Shown: one piece after another, positions 49,023-62,110 of the stretch
Layout of the letters: each line of letters begins with the position of its first letter
How positions within the stretch are numbered: position 1 is the first letter of the stretch
Notes under the pieces: generated by a model
What the model was told of the DNA's origin: nothing
Seen by the model: the letters and a program-made list of their open reading frames with translations, nothing else
Database searches by the model: none
Translations under genes and position numbers: made by a program
Assembly: GCF_008831285.2 (NCBI RefSeq)
Contig: NC_045142.1
Location: forward strand, 7,974,713 to 8,038,712
Direction: 5' to 3'
DNA: 64,000 bases
Source: Nymphaea colorata
Lineage: Eukaryota > Streptophyta > Magnoliopsida > Nymphaeales > Nymphaeaceae

Positions 49023-51299
49023 ATGGGATTTCACGGGCTTTTGATCAGTTTTCTGTTGGTTTCTGCTGCCGCTTTTGTGAATTCACAGGACATAGATATA
49101 GAAGCGCTATCTCCAGCAGAGAGCAACTGCAATGGCATATATCTCTCGTATGCTTTTGGGTATAGACAGAAGGAGTTCCCCCATGTGAAGAACGCCACGG
49201 CTCAGGCTTATGCATTTCAGGCCACGGCAACCATACTTAATGCGGGGACAGAGGAGCTCAAGTCATGGAAGATATTCATTGGCTTCCAACATGAGGAGAT
49301 ACTCGTGTCGACGGGACAGGCCGTCCTCGCAGATGGGTCGGAACTTCCGGCTCATGTCGGGAACGGAACGTATTTGTCTGGTTTCCCACAGTCAGATCTA
49401 AAGACAGCAATTGATACAGCCGGCGATATGACACAAATTCAGGTGCAGATCGACATCAAAGGCACGCAATTTGGTGTTCGTCCTCCTTCAACTCCAATGC
49501 CGAGCACAATTCGCCTGGCTAATGATGGTTACAAGTGCCCTGCTCCGACCCGTCACAGTAAGTAGTGTTTACATTTAGACGAGTAAACTAGGTGATATTG
49601 TCCTCACAACTGTCATAAATCATAGTTCTGCAAATATATATTCTTGACTTGATGAAAAAACGTGTAGGCAAAAGGAAATAGTCTTTACATTTTTTCATCA
49701 CAAGCTTCTTTTCTCGGTCTTGCATGCATTAAAAACAATATGGGTTGTATTTGCTATTGAATTGTGGAGACAATCGTAAGCTTTTTAAGCTGAAACGCCA
49801 AAAAAACAGCAACATTTGATGATTCAGAAAACTGAACAGTCCGGACGTGTATTTAAACATTTCTTTCACTATATACAGAGACTGAGATGCATGTGTGTTG
49901 CATTAGAGATCCCAAGTTCAAGGTCAAGCGCACAACTACCAAGTTTTTACCTCGACAGGACGGTGACCTGACTATAAATTATGATGTCGTCCAGGCCTAT
50001 GGAGCAAACTATCTAGCCCAAGTATCAATGTCGAACAATCATCCACTGGGTCGACTTGATAATTGGAATCTGACATGGGAATGGATGAGAGGTGAATTCA
50101 TTTATAGCATGAAGGGAGCATACACTTTCTCAAAGGACATCTCAGATTGCATCTATGGGTCTGCAGCAAACTATTATCAGGCCATGGATTTCACGCCTGT
50201 AATGAATTGTCAAAAGAATCCCATAATAACAGATCTTCCACTAGAGAGATACAATGACACGTCCATAGGAAGGATTCCTAACTGCTGCCGAAATGGAGTC
50301 TTGCTTCCATCCACCATGGATCCAAGCAAGTCACAAGCTGCATTTCAGTTACAAGTTTACAAAATCCCCCCCGATTTGAATCGAACAGCTTTGTATCCTC
50401 CTCAAAACTGGAAGATCAATGGAGTCCTGAATCCTGATTATCAATGTGCACCACCAATCAGGGTGAGCCCAACAGAGTTTCCTGATCCAAGTGGGTTGTT
50501 GTCTACGACACCTGCAGTTGCAAGTTGGCAGATCGTCTGCAATATTACAAGGCCCAAGGAGAAAAATTCGAGATGCTGTGTTTCTTTCTCCGCTTACTAC
50601 AATGACTCTGTGATTCCATGCAATACATGTGCCTGTGGTTGCCCCGCAGACCCCAATCCTGTATGCAATCCAAATGCTTCTCCAATGCTTCTCCCATATG
50701 AAGCACTGCTTGTTCCATTTGATAACAGAACGGTGAAGGCAAAAGCATGGGCTAAAATAAAGCACTACCACATACCAAACCCCATTCCTTGTGGTGATAA
50801 CTGTGGTGTGAGCGTCAATTGGCATATCTACTCGGACTACAGAAATGGATGGACAGCAAGAATAACCTTATTCAACTGGGAAACTATTCACTTTGCAGAT
50901 TGGTTTATTGCTGTTGAAATGAAGAAAGCGTATCCAGGCTTTGAAAAAGTGTATTCCTTCAACGGGACAAGGATGGAGGGGCGTAATGACACCATATTTA
51001 TTCAAGGTTTGCCAGGACTTAACTATCTGATTGGAGAAACAAATGGCACCAACCCTGCTACTGATCCTCCTGTACCTGGTAAGCAGCAATCTGTAATTTC
51101 CTTCAACAAGAAACTAACACCAGGCATTAATGTTGTGGCTGGAGATGGATTCCCTTGGAAACTATACTTCAATGGAGAAGAGTGTTCACTTCCGACAGAA
51201 TTTCCAATTGGAGCTGGATATCGGTCCCCTGTCAGCATACTTCCATTAATGTTGCTCCCCATCATTATATTCGTGCTGTTAATGGATCAGCTCTGCTGA
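49023..51299 (+). CDS. COBL7: COBRA-like GPI-anchored protein, COBL7 group
   Basis: Join 49023-49557 and 49879-51299, giving 651 aa. COBRA-like proteins sit on the outer plasma membrane face by a GPI anchor and guide cellulose deposition and oriented growth. Residues 1-21 form a signal peptide (MGFHGLLISFLLVSAAAFVNS). An N-terminal extension of ~160 aa follows, typical of the COBL7-11 subgroup. The COBRA domain starts after the intron with MHVCCIRDPKFK and holds the CCVS motif at 411-414, followed by NTCACGC. Many NxS/T sites suggest heavy glycosylation. The C-terminal ~24 residues are hydrophobic (ILPLMLLPIIIFVLL), the GPI-attachment signal. The ATG at 49023 is the first in frame and directly precedes the signal peptide. 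Assignment to COBL7 instead of COBL8 or COBL9-11 is from general likeness only. Confidence 0.92.
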
Positions 51300-51796
51300 T
51301 GATGTATAGAAACACACTTTATGTTGTATCTTTGCACCTGGTTTAATCACAGGATTGTGGTGGGTGCAAAAAGGTGGTTACAATAAGATTATTCTTTTTT
51401 TTTTTTGGGGGGGGTGGTGGGGGGGATTCTTTAAGGCCTGTTACTTATGGGATGTTTGATGGCAAGAAAATACTTCAACCAACCACAAATGTTTTCTGCA
51501 TACCGCAACCAGAGCTGCTTTTTTTTTTTTTTTTTTTGGTTTTTTGCCTTTACAACATCGGGAAATTTAAACTTGTTGGACATGTAGAAATCGATGAAAT
51601 TTCACTCATTCAATATACCTGAAATCTCTGTAAGGTATCAGACGCAGATTTGAACGAAAGGTAGGGTTATCAGAGCTTCGCTTTGCGAGTTCCCTTTTTT
51701 CAGAAAGCGCTCGCAAGTGAGCCCGACGACCAAGCATATGTGAAGCCGATAGTTTAGACATATGGGCAGACAATTGCTGGGCACGAATTCTTCCCT

Positions 51797-51819
51797 ATAT
51801 ATATATATATATATATAGA

Positions 51820-51857
<38 letters not shown>
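51797..51857. repeat. Compound TA/GA microsatellite
   Basis: A TA run (about 51797-51818) is followed by a GA run (about 51828-51857), 500 bp downstream of the COBRA-like gene, at the edge of the LINE remnant. Confidence 0.9.
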
Positions 51858-51859
<2 letters not shown>

Positions 51860-51879
51860 ACTAATAACATTAAAAACAA

Positions 51880-52420
51880 TGAAGTCACAGTAGGGAAATA
51901 ATATGGAGCACGTTGCCCCCAAGCAAAGGCACGCACCGTTTTACTAATGAAGCGACACCACAAAGAATCCGAGTAACCATGCTTGAGGCAACCACTGACC
52001 TTTCTATAAACGATATCATTCCTAGCAGACCAGACGCATCGCCAGGTTGTGAATAACCAAACCTTCCAAAGGAAGCAGCCACCTTTGGAAAACCGGCAAG
52101 AAAAGGCCCTCTAGTGATGTCCCTTAACCGATTTGCTTCTAAAATTCATCACCTCTGGAGAATGCCAGATTGTATGCTATAATTGTTGGACGGAAGGGCG
52201 ACACCAAAGCAGATGATCAATGCTTTCCACTTCACTACAACAAAGCTCACATCGGTTAGGTAGTTGAAATCCCCACCTCGTTAGAGGGTCATGCGTTTGA
52301 ATCTTACCATAACCATGCTAATAAACTTGCTCCACGAAGACGGCCTTTTTACTCCATATGTAATCCTTGAGAAGCTGTTTGTCACCAGCCATAATTCTTT
52401 AGAGGCTGTTTGGCACCAGC
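51880..52420 (-). pseudogene. LINE reverse transcriptase 3' remnant (zf-RVT)
   Basis: Minus-strand reading across frameshifts gives the zinc-binding tail found at the end of plant non-LTR retrotransposon polyproteins: QTHDPLTRWGFQLPNRCELC, then SEVESIDHLLWC, and further on CVWSARNDIVYR. Stops and frame changes show decay. The reverse transcriptase core and endonuclease are absent, so this is a short fragment of the 3' end. Confidence 0.75.
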
Positions 52421-52724
52421 CAGTGAAACTGTCCCAAAAAATTGGCAAACATTCATGAAAGTTTATGACTAGTGTTTTATGAATCTATTGTAGAGACCAT
52501 TTCTATTAGAAACAAGGTATAAGCGCTCCATGAATCTGTTCCAACATTAAAGTAGATTTATAAGACATTTAAACAATGATCAATGTCCCATGCATGTGTT
52601 CCATAATTTGGAGGTAGATTCATGCAACCATGTCAAGCCATTCCTAATACAAAATAAACCTTAGATGTCAATCCATGCCCGACGGCAACAAGAATGGTAT
52701 ACTCTACCATAAGCCTTGGCACCG

Positions 52725-53245
52725 GGTTGGGTGGCCGGCGGGTACCCAACCCGACTCAAACCTGGGCATGGCAAGAAGGCTTGGGCGTGGCAAAAAGGGC
52801 ATTAGGCTGGGTGGCCGGCGGGTACCCAGCCCGACTCGAACCTAGGCGTGGCAAAAAGGGCACCCGGCCGGCCTGATAATTTATCGGGCCTGCCCGAGTG
52901 GACCTGATAAGCCCGATAAAAATTTTGTAATAGTTATTTTATTAATTTTTATATATAATTATAATATTATATTATGATTAATTATATTTATATATTATTT
53001 TATATTAAAAATATATGTTTTAATTTAATCGAGTCGGGCCCAAGCTAAGCTCGGGCCAAACCTGGGTTTGGGGTGTTGGGCCGGCCCGATGTCCAACCCT
53101 GCCTGGCTCGATGTTCGGGCTTTTATATTAAAAATATATTTTTTTTTAATTTAATCGAGTCGGGCCAAGGTTAGGCTCAGGCCAAACCTGGGTTTCGGGC
53201 CAGCCCGATGTCCAACCCAACCCGGCACAATGTCGAGGCTTACCC
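52725..53245. repeat. GC-rich tandem repeats with CCCGAC/GGCCGG words
   Basis: Two duplications lie side by side. A unit of about 80 bp containing gtggccggcgggtaccca occurs at 52731 and 52811. A unit of about 123 bp starting tatattaaaaatatat and running through aatttaatcgagtcgggcc occurs near 53001 and 53124. Copies are diverged. The region is probably an old transposon interior; no coding function was seen. Confidence 0.6.
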
Positions 53246-53335
53246 TACCAACTAAGTATTCACCCCTAGAAGTAGTGATGCCCAAGTGAACAATGTGTAG
53301 CTGTCACGGTAGTTTCCACTCCGATCCTTGACCCA

Positions 53336-53423
53336 TTTGAAGGCTTTAATCCATGAAATCCATAATCTATTTGACCAAATTTGAAGGCTTTAATCCATGA
53401 AATCCATAATATATTTGACCAAA
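53336..53423. repeat. 44-bp tandem duplication
   Basis: Copies 53336-53379 and 53380-53423 both begin TTTGAAGGCTTTAATCCATG and differ at a single position. They lie 550 bp beyond the 3' end of the RBR gene. Confidence 0.9.
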
Positions 53424-53969
53424 TGCCGCTTGCGGTTGTTCTCACAATCATGACCACCGGAAGTTTTTCATGACAGCAATTTGTTACAACCAAAATTACA
53501 GATTTAAACAACAAACAGAATAAAAAGGTACGCACTGTTTCATAAGATTAAGATCGGACGACTTTACTTCTACAAGTATACACCTCACCTTACAAGAGGA
53601 AACTCCAACATGAAAACATAGGTCATCAGATCAAAATGGATTTATAATTACATGAAGCCAATTTGAGTTAGAACAATGCCGCAAAATAGATGATTGCTGT
53701 ACAAGCCAAAAGAAACAAATTGATAAATGCATAATTAGCATCAACAATCTTGCTGCAGTAAGCTAGTCGCTTTTTCCTCATGTAGTTCATCTTATCTTTT
53801 GGCCAGATGTTTATGATACTTTAGACTAATTACAGAAAGGAAAAGAAAACTTATTTTTCCCATATATTAACCATATCCTTGGTCAAGATGTTCATGAAAC
53901 TGCAACCTAATTACAGAAAGACAAAAAACACACTTCATTTACTGAGCACAACATGCAACGCATGCCATG

Positions 53970-56900
53970 TTAGTGACGCAGATTAGCAAAATTGTGCCAG
54001 GCACCAAAATTCACAGTGTCCTCGTAGTCAGAATCAGAAGAATATTCATCAAAATCATCATGGTATTCATCACTTTCGTCATCATAGTCATCATCATCGT
54101 TTTCACGTATAATATTATGCTCATCCCAAAGTGGGCAAGCACAAGTTGGTTTCTTACGAACATATTCAGCTCCACAGGTATAACAGAACTCGTAGCCACA
54201 CCTGCACAAGAATAATCACATTAAACAACTAAAAATACTCATCCGAGCAACTCAAGGAAGCTTGTGAAGCATATAACAGATAAAGTGATCTTATTCAGAC
54301 TAATTTTAGACTAACAATCCACATTCATGTGCATGCAGAAAGCACACAAAAACATGTCCCAACAAGGTGGGAACTTTCTGTACCTAGAATTCATTATCCT
54401 AAGGTGTGTTTGAAAGGTAGAACGGGGTGCTCACGAGACTGGATGCTGCGCAATGCCTCTCCCTTGTTCTCTTTTGGACGGAGCAACAGAACACCGAATA
54501 TCAGTACCAAAAATAAGGCTTGCTAGTGGACCCCTGAATGGGGGGAGTACGGAAGAAACACACTTTTTCTTATTCGACAAAAGGGAGGCTTTCCTTTCCT
54601 ATGAAATTAGATAAGGGATGGAAGCAAGGGTGTGGTGCTACCCCTCTGTTCTTTTAGTCGAACAATAAATTGTGGGCAGAAAAGTAGACATCGCCATCTC
54701 TCAAATTCTAATCTATTCACTCATTCTTGAATATAAAATCACATGCACATATATACATTTTGAATATAAAAGTCTATATACATATGTACAGGTTTACCTA
54801 GGGAATTATATCCATTTATCACATACCACGACGACTTTTTGATGTCATCCTCTAAGCAAATAGAAATCTAGCCTTTCCATATATCCGAAACTTAATTCTG
54901 CATATTGCAACTCTACAGAGCCTGCATACCAAAGTCACACGGACTCTTTGTTTTTGGTAACGCACCCGCGTCGACACAACTCGGGTGTGGAAGGATGACT
55001 ACGCTGCACAGCAGGGCGGGCAAAGGTAGCAGGGGTGAGGACTTCGACTGAAAAGAGTCAAAGCCCTAACCCCCTTTTCGTTTATGTTTTAACAAATTAA
55101 CAAGCTCTATCGCCAGAGGAAAAATGCTATGTCACTGGAGGAAAAGCTCTGTCGCTGGCCGTCAAAAAAGCTCTGCCACCGGTGCTTCAATGCTTCAAGA
55201 GGGAGAAGACGGAGGAAGGAGCAGCCACCGGTGCTTCCAGAGGGAGAAGATGGAGGAAGGAGTTGCTGCCGCTGGAGGGAAAAGACGGAGGAAGGAGTAG
55301 GAAGTGCACAAACAATCATGCCCTAAATCGTGTTTTACAAAAAAAAAACCAAAAAATGGACCAAAATGTCCATGACACGGTTTGACTGCACCTGGCTCCT
55401 GTTTGATGCGAGTTGGGTGCGCGTCCAAATATGATGAAAATGGTCAGGTGCGGCTGACCGCACCTGACTCACTTTGACTGTGTATGGGTGCAAATCTGGG
55501 TGGCACCATGCTGCACAGCAGGGCATGGGCAAAGGTAGCAGGGGTGAGGGATTTGACTCAAAAGAGTCAAAGCCCTAACCCCCTTTTCCTTTATGTTTTA
55601 ACAAATTAACGAGCTCTATCGTCGGAAGAAAAATGCTTTGTCACTGGAGGAACGAGCTCTATTGCTGGAGGAAAAACTCTGTCGCCAGTCGTCGAAAAAG
55701 ATCTAATGCTGGTGCTTCAGTGCTTCGAGCGGGAGAAGACGGAGGAAGGAGCAGCCGCCGGTGCTTCAGTGCTTCGAGAGGGAGAAGACGGAGGAAGGAG
55801 CTGCTGCCGGTGGAGGGAGAAGATGGAGAGAGAGGAGCAGGAAGAGCTAGATCGAACGTGCCCTAAATCGTGTTTTACAGTAAAAAAATAAAAGAAAAAC
55901 CAAAACATGGACCAAAATGTCTATGACGCGGTTTGACCGCAACTGACTCACGTTTGACGCGAGTTATGTGAGGTTGACCGCACCGGAATCACGTTGACTG
56001 TGTATTGCTGCGAATCCGAGTGGCACCCGCACCCGCGTCCATCGATGCGGGTGCGTTAACAAAAACAAACAAAGAGTCCATGTCACTTAGAAAAAATGCT
56101 TGCTGATACTGTTCCCATTATGAAAAAAATTGTAACAGTTTCAAATATTGCCAAAGAAATAGACATTGCTTATATATTTTTATATCTTTTATATTTTTAC
56201 AATTAACAAGCTCTTCTTGAGATTTTCCAAAGAAAAACGAAGCCCGTAAATAACCATCAATGATATCTGTGACAATGGGTTTAACTATATTCTAGAAGTG
56301 TAACCTATGTAACACAAACTCTTTAAGGAGGTTGCTGCACCAGTGTCAAACTAGCACAAGGTGCTGGTAATATTCCAATTCACCAAATTTAACCAATCTT
56401 AACAAGTGCGGTCAACTATATTCATGCATATTAGACTTGACTATGCCTCGAGCTCAGGCTTGCAGATGGCCTGGATCTGGTCTGAAGATATTTTTCATTT
56501 TTCTCTATACGAAATCCGATCCTGATCCTGCCTTTACATATTTTGTTGTCCAGATCCAACCTGTTGGCAACCCTACTCCAGCTTGGTGATCTTAAGCAGG
56601 TCATAAATTCATAACTCATTAGTTCAGTGCTATGTCACATGGGTGCGGGTGCGGATACGGGTACGGATACGACAAATATAATATTCTAAAAAATTCTCAA
56701 AATTTAATTTTTTGGTATGTAAAATTTTCAAAGTTTGTACTCCTCTCTCTCTCTCTCTATATATATATACACACACACACACACACATCACCCAAGAATT
56801 TGAGATTACTAAGCACCCATGCCCACCTTCATATTTACACCTGCAACCACACCCATGTGACATTGCAGTAACATATGAAGCATCATGTATATATATATAT

Positions 56901-59771
56901 TTATGAGGAGGTCTGGTGGAAGCCACTTAGAGGAGGCGACTGGACTCGAGTGCTTTCTTTCATTAAATGATGCATGTGGGCTCCATGCTTCATAAGTTAT
57001 TGCAATGTCACATGGGTGCGGTTGCAGGTGTAAATATGAGGGTAGGCATGGGTGCTTAGTAATCTCAAATTCTTGGGTGATGTGTGTGTGTGCTTGTGTA
57101 TATACGCACACACACACATACACACATATCAACCAAGAATTTGAAATTACTAAGCACCCATGCCCACCCTCATATTTACACCTGCAACCGCACCCATGTG
57201 ACATTGCAGTAACTTTTTGTTAAGCACCCACGCCCACCCTCATATCTACACCTGCAACTGCACCTATTTGACATTGCATGTAACTTATGAAGCATCCTTG
57301 TACTCTAGATTATGGTAACTTATAAGGCATGCATACATTATAAAGTTAAATAGATTCTCTTAAAACTGAATATTCAGCACATTATGGGGGAAGTGTTAAC
57401 GTTTAGAGATAAATGATAAGCTCCTTACACTTTACATGCATAAAATTGGAGTCTTATGGTTTGTTCACCCAAGAGCCTTTTCTTTCTGACCATCCAGTTA
57501 TTCAACGAGTTGCTTTACATACTTAACATCCATTTAACTAATGGAGTAATTTAAGTCAGTAAATTTTAATTATTTATAGTGATCATGTACATGTTATTTG
57601 TCGCATTTTGTTAATATTGTGTTATGCAATTCATAGCATTTCTACATGAAATTGCTAGTTTTATCTTGTAGTCAATATAGTTTTTTCATGTAATTTTTTT
57701 TTCAGAATTTTTAATATTTTCTCAGTTTATTCGATTTAAAATATTTATTTAAACAATAGAACTTTTATGACACCAAACATTACATTACAACGCATCTGTT
57801 CATTTGGACCCAACAGATACCGTCATTATACACAAAATGCACAATAAAGGCTTGCAAAAATAGGAAGCTTTGAATCTTCAATTGAAGTGCATGGGATGAT
57901 GCAGTGAAGTGAAGTGGACACACGCGAGCCAGGACAACAGCCCAACATTTTGTTTTAATGAGATTGTCACAAACTTTAACAATGCTATTCAAACAGCATG
58001 AAACAAAAAGTTTTCATTCCATGGTGGAACGTAAGTTTTGTGCAAGATGACACTATCTAGCCATCAACTCATAAAAATTATTCTGTGAATTTCTATGTTC
58101 ATTGCCACACCCGCTTCTTTGAAGATGCAGTTTTAGTCCCATCATAACAAAGTTCTATGCATAGAGATAGCACAACTTAAGTAAGTAAGCTGTGAAATAA
58201 AGGATATATGGCAAAGAAAGCCAGCTTGAGGAAATTAAAACAGAGTTGTAATAAGAGCAGAACCTCAGTCCCAGGAAAAGCAAAAAGTTGGCTTTAAAAT
58301 GAGATCTTTCATGAATTAAAAACCAAATAAATAAGTTAAAACTACAACAATAATTTAATCAGACTTTCTTCTTCATTCCTGACTAAATCAAGGACAAAAT
58401 ATGGTCATTAAGTAGATTCTCATCAATTTCTTAAATCAAGCAACTAAAAAGGTTCATGACAAAGCCTGTGTCAAGGGTTAAAAAAAACTACAAAATTAAT
58501 TGTGATGCTGAAACTACGCTTTTACAAGCCTGTGAAAATGGTTTAAAAAATCTACAAAACTAATTGTGATGCTCAAACTAGGCTTTTACAGGGTCCTGGT
58601 GTCATCCAGACAGGCCGTTACAGATTCATTTGGAGAATTAGCAGACACATTGAATTCAATAAAAAAAGAAAAGAAAAGAATAAATGCTCAAAATGCTAGC
58701 TAACCTATATGAGACATTTCGAGGAATCTAGATTAAGTTTTCCTTCATTTCACTTGGAGTACTTGCAAAAATGATACTTATATGACAATTCAATTGTAAA
58801 GAGTATGATAAGCAACCAGCAAGACAAGCTGGATGATGGTATTATCTCAATATCCTCTAATGATGGAGAAACAGGAAATTTGTACACAAAATCATTTTCA
58901 GAGGTCTTAAGATCACATGATACGCAAAGTTGAATTTATGCATTATAGTCATTTCTTCATGTTTTTCACAAATAAAAATTTACCTGCATGTCATGTGGTA
59001 GCATCCTTCGGCAAGCTCAATCATGTGATTGCATTTGACACATTGGCGCCACAGATTTTTATTTGCAAGAGATTGCAACTTCACATCTTCTACAGGATGA
59101 CTTAACTTGTACTGCTGGCAAGATAATTTCGCATGCCATGGGACTTTGCAGTATATACAAAAAGGTAATTGACACTTGATGCATCTCCTAAATCCAGATC
59201 CATTGCGAGTGCCATGTGATGAAGAAGCTTGTTCAGGCTTCAACATCTCCTTTCTTGACATCAAAGCAGAGCACTTTTCATAGGGGCAATAAAGCTTATC
59301 TGTTTCAGGAATTGAAGCCTCTTCAACACGACGGGACAAAGTCTCAAGCAATTTTGGTGATAAGAACTTCCTGCAATTCTCCACTGTTAGCTTTGACTTG
59401 CACCCTAGATGAGGGCAGGTAGGCAATAATCCTTGATGCAACTTCACATCCACATGTTGTTGCATACAAGAAAAGCAAAAGCGATGAGAACAACCATCAA
59501 CCGAGAATATTTGAAGAATATCTTTATCCTCCAAGCAAATGCTACAGTTTTCTTTCACATCCTTGGTAGAACTGTTCCCAACGTGCTCTGAAGTCGCCCC
59601 AATCTTTTCAAGCTGAACATCTATAGCTTGTCGAGCAAACATAAACACATACTTCACATGTACACGAGGCAGCAATGTTATTTCACATCTCTGAAATTTC
59701 CTTGTCAGTTGATTAATTTGATCAACCATGTTTGCAATTTTGCGCTGCTTTGCTCTCCATCTCCTTATAAT
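53970..59771 (-). CDS. RBR-type (RING-IBR-RING) E3 ubiquitin ligase, 3' part
   Basis: Complement join of 58984-59771 and 53970-54201, 339 aa of the C-terminus. The 59771 edge is a splice acceptor in phase 0 (TTTGTTGTAG), so upstream exons exist. RING1 is CSICLEDKD...CSHRFCFSC...CPHLGC, the IBR is YCPYEKC...CIKCQLPFCIYCKVPWH, and RING2 is CVKCNHMIELAEGCYHMTC followed by CGYEFCYTCGAEY. By family knowledge the Cys of EGCYHMTC (residue 257 of the visible part) would be the catalytic thioester Cys, making it a HECT-like hybrid ligase. The ~60 residues before RING1 (WRAKQRKIANMVDQI...) resemble the linker of plant RBRs that carry an N-terminal RNase H-like domain; that domain was not found. The tail is very acidic (Asp/Glu runs). 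The visible intron is 4.8 kb and full of repeats. Confidence 0.9.
54941..56079. mobile_element. 1.14-kb inverted-repeat element with internal duplication
   Basis: The left end GGACTCTTTGTTTTTGGTAA and the right end, reverse-complemented, GGACTCTTTGTTTGTTTTTG both lead into aacgcacccgcg/t, an imperfect inverted repeat of about 35 bp. Inside are two tandem units of just over 500 bp, each starting GCTGCACAGCAGGGC (55003 and 55510). Each carries minisatellite blocks around gagggagaagacggaggaag. Frames across it give Arg/Glu/Gly-rich peptides that look like repeat translation, not genes. No clear target duplication was found. It sits in an intron of the RBR gene. Confidence 0.65.
56625..57298. repeat. 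Cluster of foldback repeats
   Basis: Arms of one repeat family alternate in orientation: a left-type arm at about 56629-56670 (gctatgtcacatgggtgcgg), a right-type arm at 56790-56890, a left-type arm at 56985-57090, and right-type arms at 57118-57215 and 57223-57298. Shared words are tgcaatgtcacatgggtgcgg and aagcacccatgcccaccctc. Two TG/CA microsatellites form the turns. The family is related to the nested MITE at 31446-31807. The cluster lies in an intron of the RBR gene. Confidence 0.75.
57001..57208. repeat. 208-bp near-perfect hairpin
   Basis: The two arms, each about 90 bp, start TGCAATGTCACATGGGTGCGG and end CCGCACCCATGTGACATTGCA. They pair with few mismatches, and the loop is a short TG/CA-rich stretch. 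In either strand's transcript, including RBR pre-mRNA, it would fold into a long double-stranded stem. Confidence 0.85.
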
Positions 59772-62110
59772 CTACAACAAACACATAAGGCATGGTTATA
59801 TTGAACGTATAAGACACAAAACAACAAATGCATAAGTTGCCAAAAACGCAATTTTCTTCTTCAAGAGTCCAAAATGATATACACAGTATTAACTGCACGT
59901 AGTACATTTTAACTGATAAGGGCACAGAACACATAACCTAGTTTAAAAAAACACCAGGTTTTACATGCTTAATGATGAAAAATTGGTTTTACAATCTTTA
60001 AAATTTCTAAAAGAAAAAGACAGTCTAAAGATAAACCAGCCAAGAAATCTGCTTAGAAATTTTTACAGAACCCCAGTGTAGGCTGTAAGCCATCTCAGAA
60101 CAGCCACTTGGCAAGAAGGCAGAAGACCACAAAAGGAGTGGACTGATTGATTAACCAGTTCCAAACAATAGGGCTCCTATCTGGCGGAAAGACAATCCCA
60201 GGTTGTATAGTGGTCAATGACAAGAACTTCCTGACTTTCTCACATGCACCCATGCACATGTTAAATATATGTGTGCGTGTGTGTGTTCATCGATTAAGAA
60301 AATACAAAGACTACAAGCAGTTTAACCAATTTGGTGGAGGATTCAAAAGACGTCATGAATAACGTCTCGAAGTTTTAAACGGCAAGGTTTCTCTCCGGTA
60401 TAATGCAGCGGGCTTGAAAAATACAAGAAAAAATGGTATTTTTTTTAAAATAAAAAAACTAAAAATTGGGGGAAAATAAAATAAGTGAGAAAATAATAAC
60501 ACAAACATCAAAAGATAAGTAGATTTTCAACACATAAAAAATAGAAAATAAAAAAAAAATTGCTTGCCATTAAAAAAATGTAAAAAATGAAAACAATGAA
60601 AAAAATACATTTTTTTCGTTTTTAATGTTTTTTTTTTCAAAAAAACACGTTTTTTTATGTTTAAAACGGCATTTCATTTTCTCACGTTTTTTTCGTATTT
60701 TTTTTAAATAACACATTTTTTGTATATATATATATATATATATATATATGTTTGTGTGTGTGTGACACAGACTCGGTAAGGAAGCCGCTGCATCTGTGCC
60801 TACACAGCTATACATGGGTGCTCGTGTGGACTCGCCATGGGCACATCAATGCCATGTTAGGTGCAGCCCAGACACCCATGTCATCCAAAGATAGATATGG
60901 TCAATTCAGTTTCCAATTTCAATCCTTTTGCAGGTTTAAATAAGCCAATTTACATAAATTTTGGCTTGCTTAATACTTTGTTTATCAGTTTATGGTAATG
61001 AATGTACGATTCATGAACATATTGATTGCTATTTTGTTATTTTACTTTCTTAAAATTTCAGAATCACATTTCAATTTAATTTTATGGTGATTTAAGAGTA
61101 CCCATAATCCCATGTTTACTCCAATGCTCATTATATAGTGCAAAAGACTCACAGGTTCTGGCCACCTCTAGTACAAGCAACATTTATCTCATCTTATGCG
61201 ATGATGGTGATTTCATGTCAAGGCCAAAAACAAATGATTGGGAGGTGGGAAAAATTTGTAACTTTGAAAGCAATCCTAAATTGATAAAACCACCTGCTAA
61301 CAGCTTAACACAATCTTCACCTTCTTTCCCTCTTGAAGTGATTCCCTGAAGTGGCCTTTTTGATGAAACTTGTAAATACACATCCATAGGCCCTTTGATG
61401 AAACTTGTAAATACACATCCATAGGCCCTTCATGACACAATGTCTAGAACAAAAAGCACTAGTTGCACTCCATCAGTTAACCTTCTTGTACATTTAAACA
61501 ACAGATGGCTCAATTATTTCTTCCTTGTTATTGTAAATTCTTCTTCTTTGATCACTCTATCAAAAAGCAACTTTTCAGTTCTCTTCTATAGTATATACAT
61601 TGCTTCCCACACCAAACAGATGTTTAATTCTAAAAATTCATCGATCAAAATTCTTAACGTAGCTTGCATGTGATTGCATTCAAATAATTCATTTCATACC
61701 ATGCCCACAGCCATGCATGGGTGGAAGGTCATGTTTTTTGTTTTCAAGTAGAACATATTTCCTATTAGCATCACTTGCTGTAGAAATACTCCAACAAACA
61801 CAAAAAATTGCATATTTAACAATACTATATGCCTTATTAATAGCTTAAAAACTGAATAAAAAAATAGAAAAAAAAATGATAAAGAAAAGAAGACATAAAT
61901 AATATGATTAAGAATAAGAGAGTAGCAGAAGAAGAAGGCATTACTTGTACATGTTTTCTTTAGATTGGGAATTTTCTAAGGAAGAATAATTAGCCCAGAA
62001 TTTTATATATGAACTTCCAAATAATGGAAGCTGGTACCATCAAGATAACGCAGACTGCTGATTAGTACAAAGAGCACTGTACTAATCTAAGCATTTTGAT
62101 CTTTTAATCA

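Noticed and set aside
55129-55891. Several Arg/Glu/Gly-rich open frames on both strands
   Set aside because: They are translations of the minisatellite blocks inside the 54941-56079 element; all frames look repetitive and there are no domains.
56632-57223. Open frames with repeated HGCGCRCKYEGG-like peptides
   Set aside because: They arise from the foldback repeat arms and appear on both strands because the arms are inverted copies.
61184-61387. Minus-strand 67-codon frame as a possible upstream RBR exon
   Set aside because: It shows no likeness to the RNase H-like or linker regions of plant RBR proteins and ends in a stop without a donor in frame.
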